Origin: Lunularia cruciata
Taxonomy: Eukaryota; Streptophyta; Marchantiopsida; Lunulariales; Lunulariaceae
NCBI GenBank assembly: GCA_948567375.1
Contig: OX419755.1
Coordinates: 84,834,218-84,898,217 of the forward strand
Direction: 5' to 3'
DNA length: 64,000 nucleotides
Shown: positions 45,758 through 56,148 of the stretch, in pieces
How positions within the stretch are numbered: position 1 is the stretch's first letter
How the letters are laid out: each line of letters starts with the position of its first letter
Program-made: the position numbers and the translations under genes
The notes under the pieces: generated by a model
Database searches by the model: none
What the model was told of the DNA's origin: nothing
The model's input: the letters and a program-made list of their open reading frames with translations, nothing else

Positions 45758-48238
45758 TGTCGCGGAGATCGTATGGTCTTGAGATTGCGCTGGGCACCTG
45801 GCTGCCTGCGCTTAGGCTTTTGGATTGTTTTGTCCTTCTTGTACCATCTATTATTAGTCTCGGCTCATTATTCTTGACCTCTTGTTTGGTATATTATCCT
45901 CGGCTTTAGTATGTTTTGGGTTTGGTGGGTTTTGCAGTTCTGGTCCAGACTGATATTCTAGAGAGAATGATCTGGTGGAGTTTTGTGGAGTTATCCACAA
46001 GTTATGCGACCGGACTCAATCTCAAGCAATTAGTTAAATGTGCTGACCCATCTACATAAGTTGGACTGAGTTTAAAAAAAAAGTAAAATAATAAAAACAT
46101 TGTTATTATTTTTCTCTACCGCTGTTTGCACATCAAGTACACACTCTCAATCACTAAAATCTCATTTCTATTTCAATTCCAAGTTTTGCAGTTTATAATC
46201 CTTTGAGCCATGACACACGGCTCCTAACCAAATAGTGACCAAACCAAGGCACACTGACCAGCCAAGCACATGAAGAAATAAAATGAATTGAGCAGGTCCT
46301 ATATCCTATTCCTTACAACTCGTCATCTCCTTGTTCCGCAGCATCTCCAAATTGTTGTTCTTTCCAAGTCTCCACTGTCCAGTAGGTCCTTCCTCGGGAT
46401 TCTCCTTCTCTTTGATATTCCGGTATGTTAGATCTTCCCAAACGCTCTGCACTACTCTTGCCATAGGATTCTACGCCTGGTAAAAGCTCTTGACAAATCT
46501 CGTATCGAATTTCTATGTCCATTCCTCGTATTATCCTGAGCCAAACATGACTTCTCTCTTCTTTTGTTCCTGCCCGCCTTTCCTTTGGATGAACCTTCGA
46601 CTAGTAATAGATTCTTTGTCCAACCAACCTTTCAAGATTTTTCTATTTTTGCCAAGCCCTTAGGGACACCTCTGTCCTGCTAACCTTTCTGCTGATTTTT
46701 GTCCTTCCAAATACCTTCCCTATTTTTCCCCTGTGATTTCTTCTCTTCTTCTCCTTTTGAGACTAATTGTCCTCTTTGAAGATCCTTCTCTTGGTCTCTG
46801 TTTTTTATCCTGGCTAAACCCTCTCCATGCTTCACAGTCCTTTGTATTGCCAATAGGAAGTTCTTCTCTTGAGCTTCTCACTCAACGCTGCTCTGTCAGT
46901 TTGTCAGCCAGATTCCCTTCCCCTAAACCCTGATCCTTCCTTTGTCATTGACCCTTACTGCCTTTTGCCAAATTCAAACCATTCTGCATTCTTGTTTCTC
47001 TGAGGAAAATCAACACCGTTCTCTAAAATCCCACACTAGTCTATCAATCGTCAGCCAACTTATCTTCACGTGCATCCTACTTCTCCCTTCAAAATTCAAA
47101 CTTACTGCTTCTTTGAGAACTCAAAATCTATTCTCTTCTGCCTTCTGCCAACCTCAAATCTTACTGCCTTCCCTGAAAACCCCTTTGATCACTCCTATCT
47201 CTCCTTCATCTCCTTACTTTCATTTCCCTATCCTTCTTTTGATTTCTGGTCCTATCTTTCTTTTCTGCCAATTACCTCCTTTTGATTCTCAAAACAAAAT
47301 CCTATTCTCTCTTCCTGCAAGTTTTCAGAAAACCCCTGCCTTCTCTTGATTCTTTGCCTTTTCTTGCCTCCACAATCTTTCACTTCTTTCTGTATTTTCT
47401 GTAATTCTCCTCCTTTTTTTGACTCCACAATACTTCACTCCTTCCTGTCTCCATGATCCTTCACTCCATACTCTTTAAACCTTTTTTTTTATCCCCTTGT
47501 CATTCCAATTCCATTTTCCTTCCTGTCCTTCTTCTCTCGTCGATCCTTACTGCTCTCTGCAAAAATCCCGAAAACCTCCTCTCATTCTTCCTTTTCTCTG
47601 TCCACCTCCTATCCTCTGCAAACTCGAAACCCTCATTCTCCAATCACATAAAACAAAACTCTGCCATTCTTCCTTCACTTTGTCCCTAAAGGACCTTCCT
47701 GATTACTCCTTCATGATCATTTCAATTCCTTTCGTTTCACTTCCTTCCCGATTACTCCTTCATGATCATTTCAATTCCTTTTGTTTCACTTCCTTCCTGC
47801 CCACCTTCTGTCCTTTGCCAAGGCTCGAAATCCTCTCACCTTTACCATTCAATCCCCTTCCTTACTGTCCTTCTTCTCCCCGTCAATCCTTACAGCTCTC
47901 TGCCAAAATCCCGAAAGTCTCTTCTCATTCTTCCTTCACTCTCCCTAACGAGCCTTCCTAACTACCCCTTCACAATCATTCCAAGTCCTTTTCCTTACTG
48001 TCCTTCTTCTCCCCGTCGATCCTTACTGCTCTCTGCCAAAATCCGGAAAACCTCCTCTCATCCTTTTCCAAAACTGTCAACCCGTCTCACTTTCAATAAT
48101 TCTCCTACGGCAAGGTAGCCAAACCCACACCCGAGATATATTATCCTAAATCCATGTTCCTTACAACAACTAAAAGAGAGAAGAAAATTTATCACACCAA
48201 AGCCTCAAATGTACACATAGGCTATTTTCCCGACGACA
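45758..48238 (-). mobile_element. W, 2.5-kb insertion of unknown class in the protease
   Basis: Absent from copy A, where the two sides are joined. Its ends are TGTCGCGGAG and CCCGACGACA (TG...CA with a short inverted repeat), and the flanks ACAT and ACGT could be a 4-bp TSD with one transition. The + strand is extremely C/T-rich over about 46550-48110. A minus-strand ORF of 69 codons (46313-46522) ends EQQFGDAAEQGDDEL, but no known domain is seen. Strand is a guess from the purine-rich minus strand. Confidence 0.5.
47515..48070 (+). repeat. Pyrimidine-rich tandem repeats inside W
   Basis: A perfect-looking 49-bp duplication (47701 and 47750, cgattactccttcatgatca-type units) and units of about 133 bp with tgtccttcttctc and gatccttactgctctctgc near 47520, 47860 and 47993. 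No coding meaning is supported on either strand. Confidence 0.8.
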
Positions 48239-48242
48239 ACGT

Positions 48243-49822
48243 GGGGAGCTTGTTGTCCATGTTCAGCCTGGTCATCCGACTGATAGCTCAATGGTGAGAG
48301 CTCAGGCTATTGCGATGATAGCTGAGTCATATGATGTGCTAGTTGGAAGAGCAATGTTATACCCCATGGGTTTTAGCATTGACTATTGGGAGGAGACAGC
48401 CTCTTATAGACTTGGTTGGCAGTCTGGTGAGGGACGGGTATGTCGCCTACCAGTATGCTTCAATAGTGGCAGTCTTGGCTCACTACAGTCCGGGACCATG
48501 GCAGCATCAATTTTAGCTTTCAGTGGTGCAGTTACTTGGCCTGGTGACTTGTTGGAGGGGAACACCCATGCAGAGGATACTCCAGTACCAAAGGAGATCA
48601 CTCGCCTTTGGAGTACGAGTGGGATTGTTCCATCCACCTTGGATGTTCCATTGTGGAGTTTAGAGGAGGCATTATAGCAACATGCAGATCAGTTGGTGCA
48701 GCATGCTTGGAGTGGAGCCTTCGTACCATCAAGAGATGAGTGTGAGGATGAGCCTCCAAAGGCAATTTCTTTGACACCTCTAGATACCACACTCATTGCT
48801 TGGCAATATCCAGTAGAGAGGATATGCCTATTGGAGTTGTTTGGTGGGATCAGCACCGGACTAGCTGCGGTGCTATAGGCGGGTATACAAGTACATATGT
48901 ACTTGTATGTAGAGATGAGATTGTTAAGCGAGTCTCTCTACATCATGTGGCACACTTAGCCTATTGGTATCCGGAGTTATTACCGATGTCAACAGTCAGA
49001 GGTTACCAGAAGGCCTTACCAAGAGATATTTCCTTACGGGGGGCGCATGACCTAGAGAGACATGGGCCTATTCACTTGGTGATTTCTAGATGGCCATGTC
49101 AAGGACATACACGTGCTGGTAGAGAATTGGGTCTTCAAAATCCTCATTCTGGTGTGTTTTGGGAGATGTTACAAATACTACAACATCTCCAGGTTCATCA
49201 GTCTGTTTCTCCAACTTACCTTTTGGAGAACGTTCCTTTGATGGGTGATTCTCGCACTAGAGTGGTGGCGAGTACACATCAGGTCCATTCTTGGATGGGA
49301 CCTGCTATATTGTTAGATGCAGCCAGAGTGGGATCACGGGCTCATCATCTTAGTCTTTGGTGGACAAACCTCTTACCCAGAGAGGTTCTACAGCGTGCTT
49401 ATGATGGGATTCAGCGACTTGACCACATTCTTGTTGATGATATCTTGGATGTTGGGCGTTAATCTCAAACAGTGGTAGTGGCTGATAGGTCACCTATGGC
49501 AGTGGTGAACCTAGTTGGACAGCCTAGAGCTGCATTTCCCACACTCATGAGTTTCCCAGGCTCTCATGCTTTTCGAGAGGGAGGACCTGGACTTGTTTGG
49601 GACTCACACTTACAGTAGTTGGTGGAGTCCAATGCTGATGAGAGAGAGCGGGTGATGGGTTTTCACACCGGTATTATCGCTGTTCCAGTAGTGTCAGAGG
49701 CATCTAGGCGTCAGGTGTTAGGTCAAGCTATGGACTTGAACTGTTTGATGTGGATTGTGAGCCTTGGCTTGGCAGAGCAGCGTAGGATGCGCTTGATAGG
49801 CACACCACTCGGACACGTGTGA
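48243..49822 (+). pseudogene. Cytosine-C5 DNA methyltransferase domain of copy B, with one frameshift and three stops
   Basis: A linker continuing the protease (SYDVLVGRAMLYPMGFSIDY, then STSGIVPSTLDVPLW) leads into motif I LLELFGGISTGL (48828-48863), motif IV WPCQGHTRAG with catalytic Cys at 49097-49099, motif VI LLENVPLMG (ENV 49226-49234), motif VIII SRAHHLSLWWTNL (Arg 49337-49339), and motifs IX/X ERVMGFHTG (49646-49672) plus SRRQVLGQAMDLN (near 49710). The order I-IV-VI-VIII-IX-X is the usual one and not the permuted order of plant DRM enzymes; motifs VIII-X look most like the DNMT3 side of the family. Stops at 48675, 48876 and 49460, 49613 and a 2-base deletion near 48903 relative to copy A inactivate this copy. 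Expected reaction: 5-methylation of cytosine using S-adenosylmethionine. Confidence 0.87.
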
Positions 49823-50100
49823 GCCCTGTGCCTATCGAGACGATTCAGGCACATGTTGGGGGTGATGGACCGAGTGGACATGGTATTCTTGGGACACATC
49901 CAATAGCTACTAGGGAGAGTGGTCTACTTGGAGTCCATCCAGGTGAGCGTGAGCTACTTGGATTACACCCTTGGTCTACATGGGATGCAGCTAGAGGATG
50001 TGTGGAGCTTGCAGCCAGAGTGGAGGGAGTTTTTCACACAGAGGTTGGGACCTCTAGTGGTCAGGAGCATGACACTATTGCTCCCAAGGGCCCAATGTAG
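49823..50100 (+). pseudogene. Linker between methyltransferase and reverse transcriptase
   Basis: Open frame starting near 49819: IETIQAHVGGDGPSGHGILG, then LLGVHPGERELLGLHP, WSTWDAARGCVELAARVEGV, ending at a TAG before the reverse transcriptase. It is shared with copy A (36075-36390). No fold is recognised. The WSTWD-to-FHTEV part may be the start of the pol connection. Confidence 0.6.
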
Positions 50101-51087
50101 CAGTCAGTCAATACGTCTTCCACTCCTACTACAGTTACAGAGGATACTTGGGAGCCAAATCTTGGACCCAAGCTTATTGGAGAGGAAAGACGGAGGGTTT
50201 GGAGGTTCTTGAGGAGTCACACGAGTTGTTTTGTCTTCATTATGAAGGATTTGGGTGCTCTGAAGGGACCTGGTATACAAAATTGGGCTAACTAGTGACA
50301 CACCAGTTTTCCGACATCCTTATCGATATAGTGAGATGGAGAGGACATTGATTCAGAGCCAGAGTAGTGACCTTTTTGAGGTTGGTTTGGTGGAGATTTC
50401 ACATGGAGAGTATGCATCAACAACAATGATGCCAGCCAAGAAGGATATGCATGGCAACTATACATATAGGCGGATGTGTGGAGATTACCGTCCTATCAAC
50501 CAACAGACCAAGGCTGATTGGTATGCCATGCCTACACCGGAGGAGATTTTTGATGCGATTGGGCATGCAAAGGTCTTCAATACTTTGGATCTTCAAGCGG
50601 GATATCATCAGTTGCCGATCAGAGAGAAGGATAAGTCCAAGACAGCATTTTAGGCTATTGATCCTCACGGCAAGGATGTGTTATATCAGTGGAAGTTCTT
50701 ACCATTTGGATTAAAGAATGCTCTTGCTGAGCTCCAGAGGGTCATGGATAGGATCCTAGCTGGATTGGATTTTGCTTGGTGCTATATTGATGACATTTTG
50801 GTTTATAGTACTACTATGGAGGAGCATGAGAGACAATTGTTGGAGGTGTTTGAGAGGTTGAGATCTCATGGACTCAAATTACATCCTGGGAAGTGTAGGT
50901 TCTTCCACGAGCAGGTTGAGTATTTGGGTCACACTATCTACCCCGGAGGACTTGGTGTTCATCAAACCAAGGTGGATGTTATTGCACGTATTCCTCGGCC
51001 TAGGGATGTGAGCAGAGTACAAGCATTCCTTGGGTTGGCAAACTTCTACGCCGCTATGTTAGAGGATTTAGTGCCATTGCCAAGGCC
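50101..51087 (+). pseudogene. Reverse transcriptase of copy B
   Basis: Ty3/gypsy-type reverse transcriptase: VWRFLRSHTSCFVFIMKDLG, FRHPYRYSEMERTL, MCGDYRPINQQTKADWYAMP, FNTLDLQAGYHQLPI, YQWKFLPFGLKNALAEL, CYIDDILVYS with YIDD at 50783-50794, HPGKCRFFHEQVEYLGHTIY and VQAFLGLANFY. One frame (50336-51091) holds most of it with a single TAG at 50651, where Trp is usual. The first part (50101-50335) is in another frame. Confidence 0.9.
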
Positions 51088-51780
51088 TTGACAAAGCTGA
51101 CCAAAGTTACACAAGAGTGGTGTTGGGGAGATGAGCAAGAGAGAGATTTTGTAGAGCTCAAGGAGAGGTTGACATCTGCTCCTATTTTGAGGAGAATCAG
51201 GGGACGACCATTTCAGGTTCACACTGATTGGAGTATGTTGGGGCTTGGAGCGGTGCTCACCCAGCATGATGATGAGGAGAAGGAGTTTGTGGTGGCCTAT
51301 GCTAGTCGCTCTAACAATTCAGAGGAGGCAAAGTATAGTTCATATGAGGGAGAGTGCTTGGCAGCAGTTTGGGCAGTAGCACATTTATGATGTTACCTAT
51401 TTGGTAACCCCTTCACTCTCATCACTGATCACCAGCCGCTGAAGTGGTTGATGGAGTCCAACAAGCTTTTAGGGAAGCTTGCATGATGGGCTCTGATTTT
51501 ACAAGAGTATGATTTCATGGTTATTCATAGACCTGGTATGGTGAACCGTGATGCAGATGGGTTGAGTAGAAACCCATGCCCCAGCCAGCAGGATCAGACC
51601 AGAGCACGTTGGCATGGTGAGACAGATGAGGAGATGGTGCCAGGTTGGCATGCATCGGCCTTTCTGTGTATATTTGCAAAGGCTTTGGTGGTATCTCTAT
51701 CAGCGCATACAGGAGGAGTTATTGAGGTCACAGATCCAGAGAGTGAAGATATTGGTACAATTCAGTGAGACATTCATGAT
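51088..51780 (+). pseudogene. RNase H and tether of copy B
   Basis: WGDEQERDFVELKERLTSAP, FQVHTDWSMLGLGAVLTQ, YSSYEGECLAAVWAVAHL, then after a TGA LITDHQPLKWLMESNK and VIHRPGMVNRDADGLSRNP, all typical of the gypsy RNase H and tether. The frame shifts once near 51065 relative to the reverse transcriptase. Asp and Glu of the active site are present. Confidence 0.9.
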
Positions 51781-51929
51781 GATGTCTTAGTGATGGACTA
51801 TCTTTGCACTGGTGTTGTGGGTGGCATAGTTGGGGCCAAGGAGAGAGACCATGTTCTTCAGCGAGCCAGACGGTTCAGATTGGAGGGTCGACACCTTTTG
51901 CATGTATGGGAGGATGGAAGAGTGTGAGT

Positions 51930-52990
51930 AGTACCACTTCCATCTTAGAAACCACAGTTGGTCCATCATGCTCATGAGGAGCTAGGACATTTTGGAGTAA
52001 AGCGTACCTATAGCTTACTCCAAAGTCATTATTGGTGGCACGGTATGCAGACCAAGGTATAGCAATTTGTTGCCAAATGTGTGATTTGTGACCAAGTTAG
52101 AGCATCATTCAATGCTCCTACGCCATAGTTACACCCATTACCTATCAAGGGATTGGGTTACCATTGGAGTTTGGACTTTGCTAAACCCTTTACCGCTAAC
52201 TGTGAGACATCATCGGTATGTTTTGGTGATGGTGGAGCACTTCTCCAAGTGGATTGAGTTGGTGGCACTTCCTGACAAGTCTAGTGAAGGGACAGCTTAC
52301 TCATTCTTGGATCAAGTTCTTAGTCATTTTGGTGCACCAGTTGAGGTTTTGACTGATCAGGGTACAGAGTTCTTGGGGGAGTTTCAGGTCTTGTGTGACA
52401 AGGCTTTGATTGATCATCATACTACCTCCTGAGATCACCTTGAGGTAGATGGCTTAGCACAAAGAGTGGTTCAGACGGTGAAGAGAGGATTGCAAAAGTA
52501 TGGTTTGCAGAGAGGCCACTTGGGAGATTGGGATCTCCAATTACCTTGGTTGGCCATGAGCTATTGGTTCAGCCGGCAAGCCTCCTTAGTATCCTTCTCT
52601 CCATACTTTCTACTCTATGGACAAGATCCAGATTTACCTGCAGCCATTTGTCGAGATGCTACTGTAGTTTTGGACTTGGATGATCTCGATATATGGATGA
52701 GTGCATGTTCTCAGCGGGCAGAGATCTTTTGGAGAGTGATGATGATGGCCTTTGAGAACTTGGCGATTGCTCAGCAGAGAGATACTTTACGTTATGCTAC
52801 CATTCAAGGAGGAGGTTATAGACCCTCAATCCGTTGATTTCATCCAGGCGACTATGTATATCTATAGCAAACAACACCGATGACACTTGATGTTACTACA
52901 AGCCGCACTATCTTGAGAGTGCATGAGGTTTTGCCATCTTGAGTCCTTGTGTTAGAAGGACGTGATGGTGTTGTTTAGAAGGATCATGTG
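51930..52990 (+). pseudogene. Integrase of copy B
   Basis: HHCC finger (VHHAHEELGHFG ... CVICD, 51960-52095), catalytic core WSLDFAKP (first Asp, near 52170), MVEHFSKWIELVALPDKSSE, VLTDQGTEFLGEF (second Asp, near 52353). The third acidic residue, expected in the AERVVQ position, reads AQRVVQ (near 52458), so the core is damaged. The C-terminal part has PWLAMSYWFSRQASLVSFSP and YFLLYGQDPDLP. Several frame changes. In copy C only 61128-61475 of this domain is left. Confidence 0.85.
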
Positions 52991-53050
52991 CACAATTGTG
53001 CACCATGCCACCTTCCAAACATTGATGGTACTATGGACCCAAGCTTGGCA

Positions 53051-53212
53051 CTTGTATGTGCAGGCTTGAGGTGTATGTTATGTGGCTCTTCTGGTGGAGC
53101 TGCTACTATGTTAGTGTGTGATAGCTTTTTGAGAGGATAGCATATGGCATGTATGACTCCTCCCCTCACGGTGGTTCCTCAAGGACAGTGGTTATGTCCT
53201 AAATGTACTTGA
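53051..53212 (+). pseudogene. PHD finger at the C-terminus of copy B pol
   Basis: One frame reads LRCMLCGSSGG, LVCDSF, an in-frame TAG, HMACMTPPLTVVP, GQWLCPKCT and TGA (53210-53212). This is the C4HC3 spacing of a PHD finger. Two positions are damaged: the fourth Cys is Phe (TTT for TGT), and the conserved Trp before the His is TAG (TGG to TAG). PHD fingers bind histone H3 tails, so a role in choosing insertion sites, like the chromodomain of chromoviruses, is likely. It follows the integrase with NCAPCHLPN-type linker. Confidence 0.8.
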
Positions 53213-53369
53213 CCTATAGCTAGTTCATTCTTTAAATGGTATAGATTGCAGACAGGCGACTAACAATGAGGCTCCATAGCACCTGGCCTCCTGATCTTTG
53301 CCCATTAGAGGGTATACCATATACCTAGAGTAGATGGCTATCTGGAGTTAGAGGGACCTAACCGCCAGC

Positions 53370-53381
53370 TAGGGGGGTGAT
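53370..53381 (+). promoter_or_regulatory. Polypurine tract of copy B
   Basis: taggggggtgat sits 160 bp after the PHD stop and directly before an LTR-end sequence starting TGTGGCAC. Confidence 0.7.
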
Positions 53382-53486
53382 TGTGGCACTTTAGAGTCTA
53401 TGTATGACTTATATGTCAGTTGTGCTTCTATAGTGTATGATGTTGACAGCAATGTATGTTGTGTAGCGATGTATATACGCACAACA
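53382..53486 (+). repeat. Extra copy of the last 105 bp of the LTR
   Basis: TGTGGCACTTTAGAG...TACGCACAACA equals the terminal part of the LTR (53925-54029, 13720-13823). It is followed by GC and then a complete LTR. I infer a 3' LTR whose first ~440 bp were deleted through a TGATT microhomology, next to a second LTR. Confidence 0.8.
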
Positions 53487-53488
53487 GC

Positions 53489-54029
53489 TGTCACACCATT
53501 TGTAGTGCCGCATCTAGATGCTCGGACACTGGAGTTCCAATGATAGTAGTTAGAGTTATTTCAGCAGTTTCTCAAAGACTACTTTCCAATAGTCAGATTT
53601 TGTGTTCATGGTACTGACTTCATGGTGGGGCCCACTGTCACTTTGCACCATTTGCACCGTCAAGTGTGCCGTCAGTGGGACCATTAGGGTTTCAAAGCTA
53701 GCTTGAGTCCAAGGGGTATAGTTTTGGAGCTCACTTCTTTGATGTTGAGCCTTCGAGTTCTTGGCTATGGTGGACAGAGGCCTATGAGCGTCACCTGGAT
53801 TCTCTATGCTTGAGTGGGTATGGCTTGACTATAATCAGTGCCTAGTTGTTGGCAGTTTATAGAGTGATAGATCAAGTACTGATCTGAGTTGAGTTGAGTT
53901 GAGAGTGGTAAGCAATCTGATTATTGTGGCACTTTAGAGTCTTTGTATGACTTATGTGTGAGTTTTGCTTCTATATTGTATGATGTTGACAGCAATGTAT
54001 GTTGTGTAGCAATGTATACACGCACAACA
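53489..54029 (+). repeat. 3' LTR of copy B
   Basis: 541 bp, TGTCACACCATTTG...ACACGCACAACA, followed by the TSD CCTC. Aligns with the solo LTR 13274-13823 in full and with 40236-40684 apart from the tail. Confidence 0.9.
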
Positions 54030-54033
54030 CCTC

Positions 54034-54712
54034 TCTTCCCCTCAACTTCAGGACCTTCCAAACAATTATTGGTAGCTATCACTGCCATGACTCCTAGGAA
54101 ATTGAAATTCTAGTTCTACACTAAAAAGGTAATACAAAGTTTATTCAAGACTTTGATCCTTGCTACAACATCTAACCTCTAAATTGCAAAGCTCCTTACT
54201 GCAAGGGTGTTCTTGACCTTCTTCACCATGATTTGCTCTCTTATTCTTTGGAACTAGAAAACTATTCTCTCTCCTAGACGCAACACTCTAACCCCTTCTA
54301 GACTTCAGAAAATTTCACTCTCAATTGGCTTCTTTACATGCATTACTATAGGATGACTATGCACAAGAATTGGATATCTACTTGACATATTCAATTTCCC
54401 CCTGCGCAATTGCAATTTTATATTACCCTAAAGTGCAGTCATTCTTTAGTCAATTTCAAATCAACTCCTCCTTCTTCTACGTGTTGATTTCTTGTCATTG
54501 TCAAGACATGCTTCTTTTGCCTCTACCATTTCTTGAAGTGTACTTTCTTGCCACATAGAAAGGTTGTTAGACCGTCTTTGTATTGGCCTTTGCTGCCCAA
54601 TCCGAAGATGATCATCTTCACACTTGTCTCTTTGTACTCCCCTTTTGAGTACTTCCATTTTCTGACCCAAAGTAGACTTCTTTGGATCTACTCCAAAGAC
54701 ACACCCATCCAT
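54034..54712 (-). pseudogene. X1 protein, N-terminal part, broken
   Basis: Starts MDGCVFGVDPKKSTLGQKME about 85 bp from the X1 edge and reads toward copy B, ending NNCLEGPEVEGKR. Removing copy B and one CCTC lets EVEGKR run in frame into GNLARWIEADWK, which confirms the nested insertion. Several stops lie between. Confidence 0.55.
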
Positions 54713-54798
54713 CCTTTTCTTTGTAATTTGGCTTTTTTACTCACTTCTTCCTCAAAACATTAACAAAACATTAAAAAACAAAAAATGTGGGCACCACA

Positions 54799-55565
54799 AT
54801 CTACCTTGGTTGACTTGGTGTTTAGCATTCCAAGGCAAAAGCTATTGCATATATTCCTTGGCCTATGGATGTGAGTAGAGTGTAAGCTTTCCTTGGTTTG
54901 GTAAAATTTTATCACCAATATATTAGAGGATTTAGTGCCATTGCAAGGCATTGACAAAGTTGACCAAGCTTACACAATAGTGGATTTGGGGAGATGAATA
55001 GGAGAGAATTTTTATAAAGCTCAACAAGAAATTAATATTTACTACTATTCTCAAGAGATTGATCAAAGGACAACAATTCTAAGTTCATTTTGATTGGAAT
55101 ACATTGGACCTTGCTTACCTAATAAGATGGTGAGAGGAAGGAGTTTTTGGTAGCCTATGCTAGTTCCTCCAACAATTTAGAGAGGTGAAGTATAGTTCAT
55201 ATGAGGGAGAGTGCTTGGCAACAATGTGGGCATTAGCACATTTCCAATCTTATTTATTTGGTAACCCTTTCTTTCTCATCATTGATCATCAACCACTAAA
55301 ATGGTTGATGAAGTTTGACAAGCTTTCAAGGAACCTTGCACAATGGGCTCTGATTTTATAGGAGTATGTTTTCACAATTATTCATCAATCTAGAATGTTG
55401 AACTATGATGCAGATGGGTTGAGTAAAGACACATGTCCCAACCAATAGGATTTGACTAGAGCACATTGGCATGGTGAGACAAATGAGTAGATGGTGTGGA
55501 GTTGGCATGCATCTATATATATGAGGTTTTGATAGTATCTCTCTTAGCACATTAAGGAGGAGTTA
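54799..55565 (+). pseudogene. Fragment C of copy A: end of reverse transcriptase and RNase H, broken
   Basis: Starts at the right ATCTA and aligns with copy B 50930-51725: IPWPMDVSRV-type sequence, YSSYEGECLATMWALAHF, LIIDHQPLKWLMKFDKLS, HQSRMLNYDADGLSKD. Stops and frame changes are frequent. It is cut at 55565 by the old chromodomain gypsy. Confidence 0.8.
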
Positions 55566-56148
55566 TGTAATACCATTAGCTAGACAAATTATCTAGAGGT
55601 AGAAGTTGGCTTGATAATATTTTTAAGGATAAAATATATAATGATCTAAGTATATTAGATAGAGATGTCACTAAAAGAATACTTCTACTAATGAGGCAAA
55701 GGTCAAAACCACCCTAAAAACTTTAGAGCCAATTTTGGAGGCCTAAACAAAGAATTAGGCCTTGAGAGATAGAATCAGCCCCTCCCCTTCAAAAAAATAA
55801 GCATTGTCTTCTCCCATATTTATTGTCTCATTGGGATCTTTCCAATGGTACCTCATCCATGCTATTTTGAACTTCCTATATGAACATTCTCTAAAGCTTC
55901 CCTTTGGTAAAACTTGTTTGATCAACCACATAAAACAAGGATCAATATGTAACCAATCTATGTAGTTAATCTAAAATTGTAGCTTGTTAACATGTCACTA
56001 ATCCATGTATTTAATACAAGGATGTAGTTCCATTTGAGAGGATACTCTTTACTATAATAAAGACAAGGTGGTTCTTTGGGGCATCGGAATATTGAGAAAT
56101 GAAACCTTGTGTTTTTCTTGGGATTTCTCATGTCCTTGGAAAATTTCA
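55566..56148 (+). repeat. 5' LTR of the old chromodomain gypsy
   Basis: Begins TGTAATACCATTAGC and ends AAAATTTCA. It has only one unit of the ~162-bp internal repeat that is doubled in the younger LTRs, so it is 583 bp long. Confidence 0.85.

Larger units (their letters stand above)
40236..54029 (+). mobile_element. Methyltransferase-gypsy copy B: gag-PR-MTase-RT-RH-IN-PHD, TSD CCTC
   Basis: LTR-type ends (TATCATGCC, an altered TGTCA, and ACGCACAACA) with 4-bp TSD CCTC at 40232-40235 and 54030-54033. It is nested in X1 and carries three insertions of its own (40983-41717, 43414-44103, 45758-48238). The coding part has about a dozen nonsense codons or frameshifts, far fewer than copy A, so it is younger. 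The combination of a cytosine methyltransferase between protease and reverse transcriptase with a PHD finger after the integrase is the notable feature. Confidence 0.88.
37227..54798 (-). mobile_element. X1, element of unknown class on the minus strand, TSD ATCTA, split by copy B
   Basis: Bounded by perfect ATCTA duplications (37222-37226, 54799-54803) and by TGTGACAAC at the left and GGGCACCACA at the right, so it has TG...CA ends. Without copy B its own length is about 3.77 kb (37227-40235 and 54034-54798). It carries a minus-strand coding region from near its right end to about 38030. I could not find matching LTRs at the two ends, so it may be a non-canonical LTR element, one with highly diverged ends, or another class. 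X2 at 61476 is a second member. Confidence 0.75.

Noticed and set aside
46942..48118. Several + strand ORFs of 100-154 codons rich in Ser, Pro and Leu
   Set aside because: They follow from the C/T-rich composition and overlap each other in different frames.
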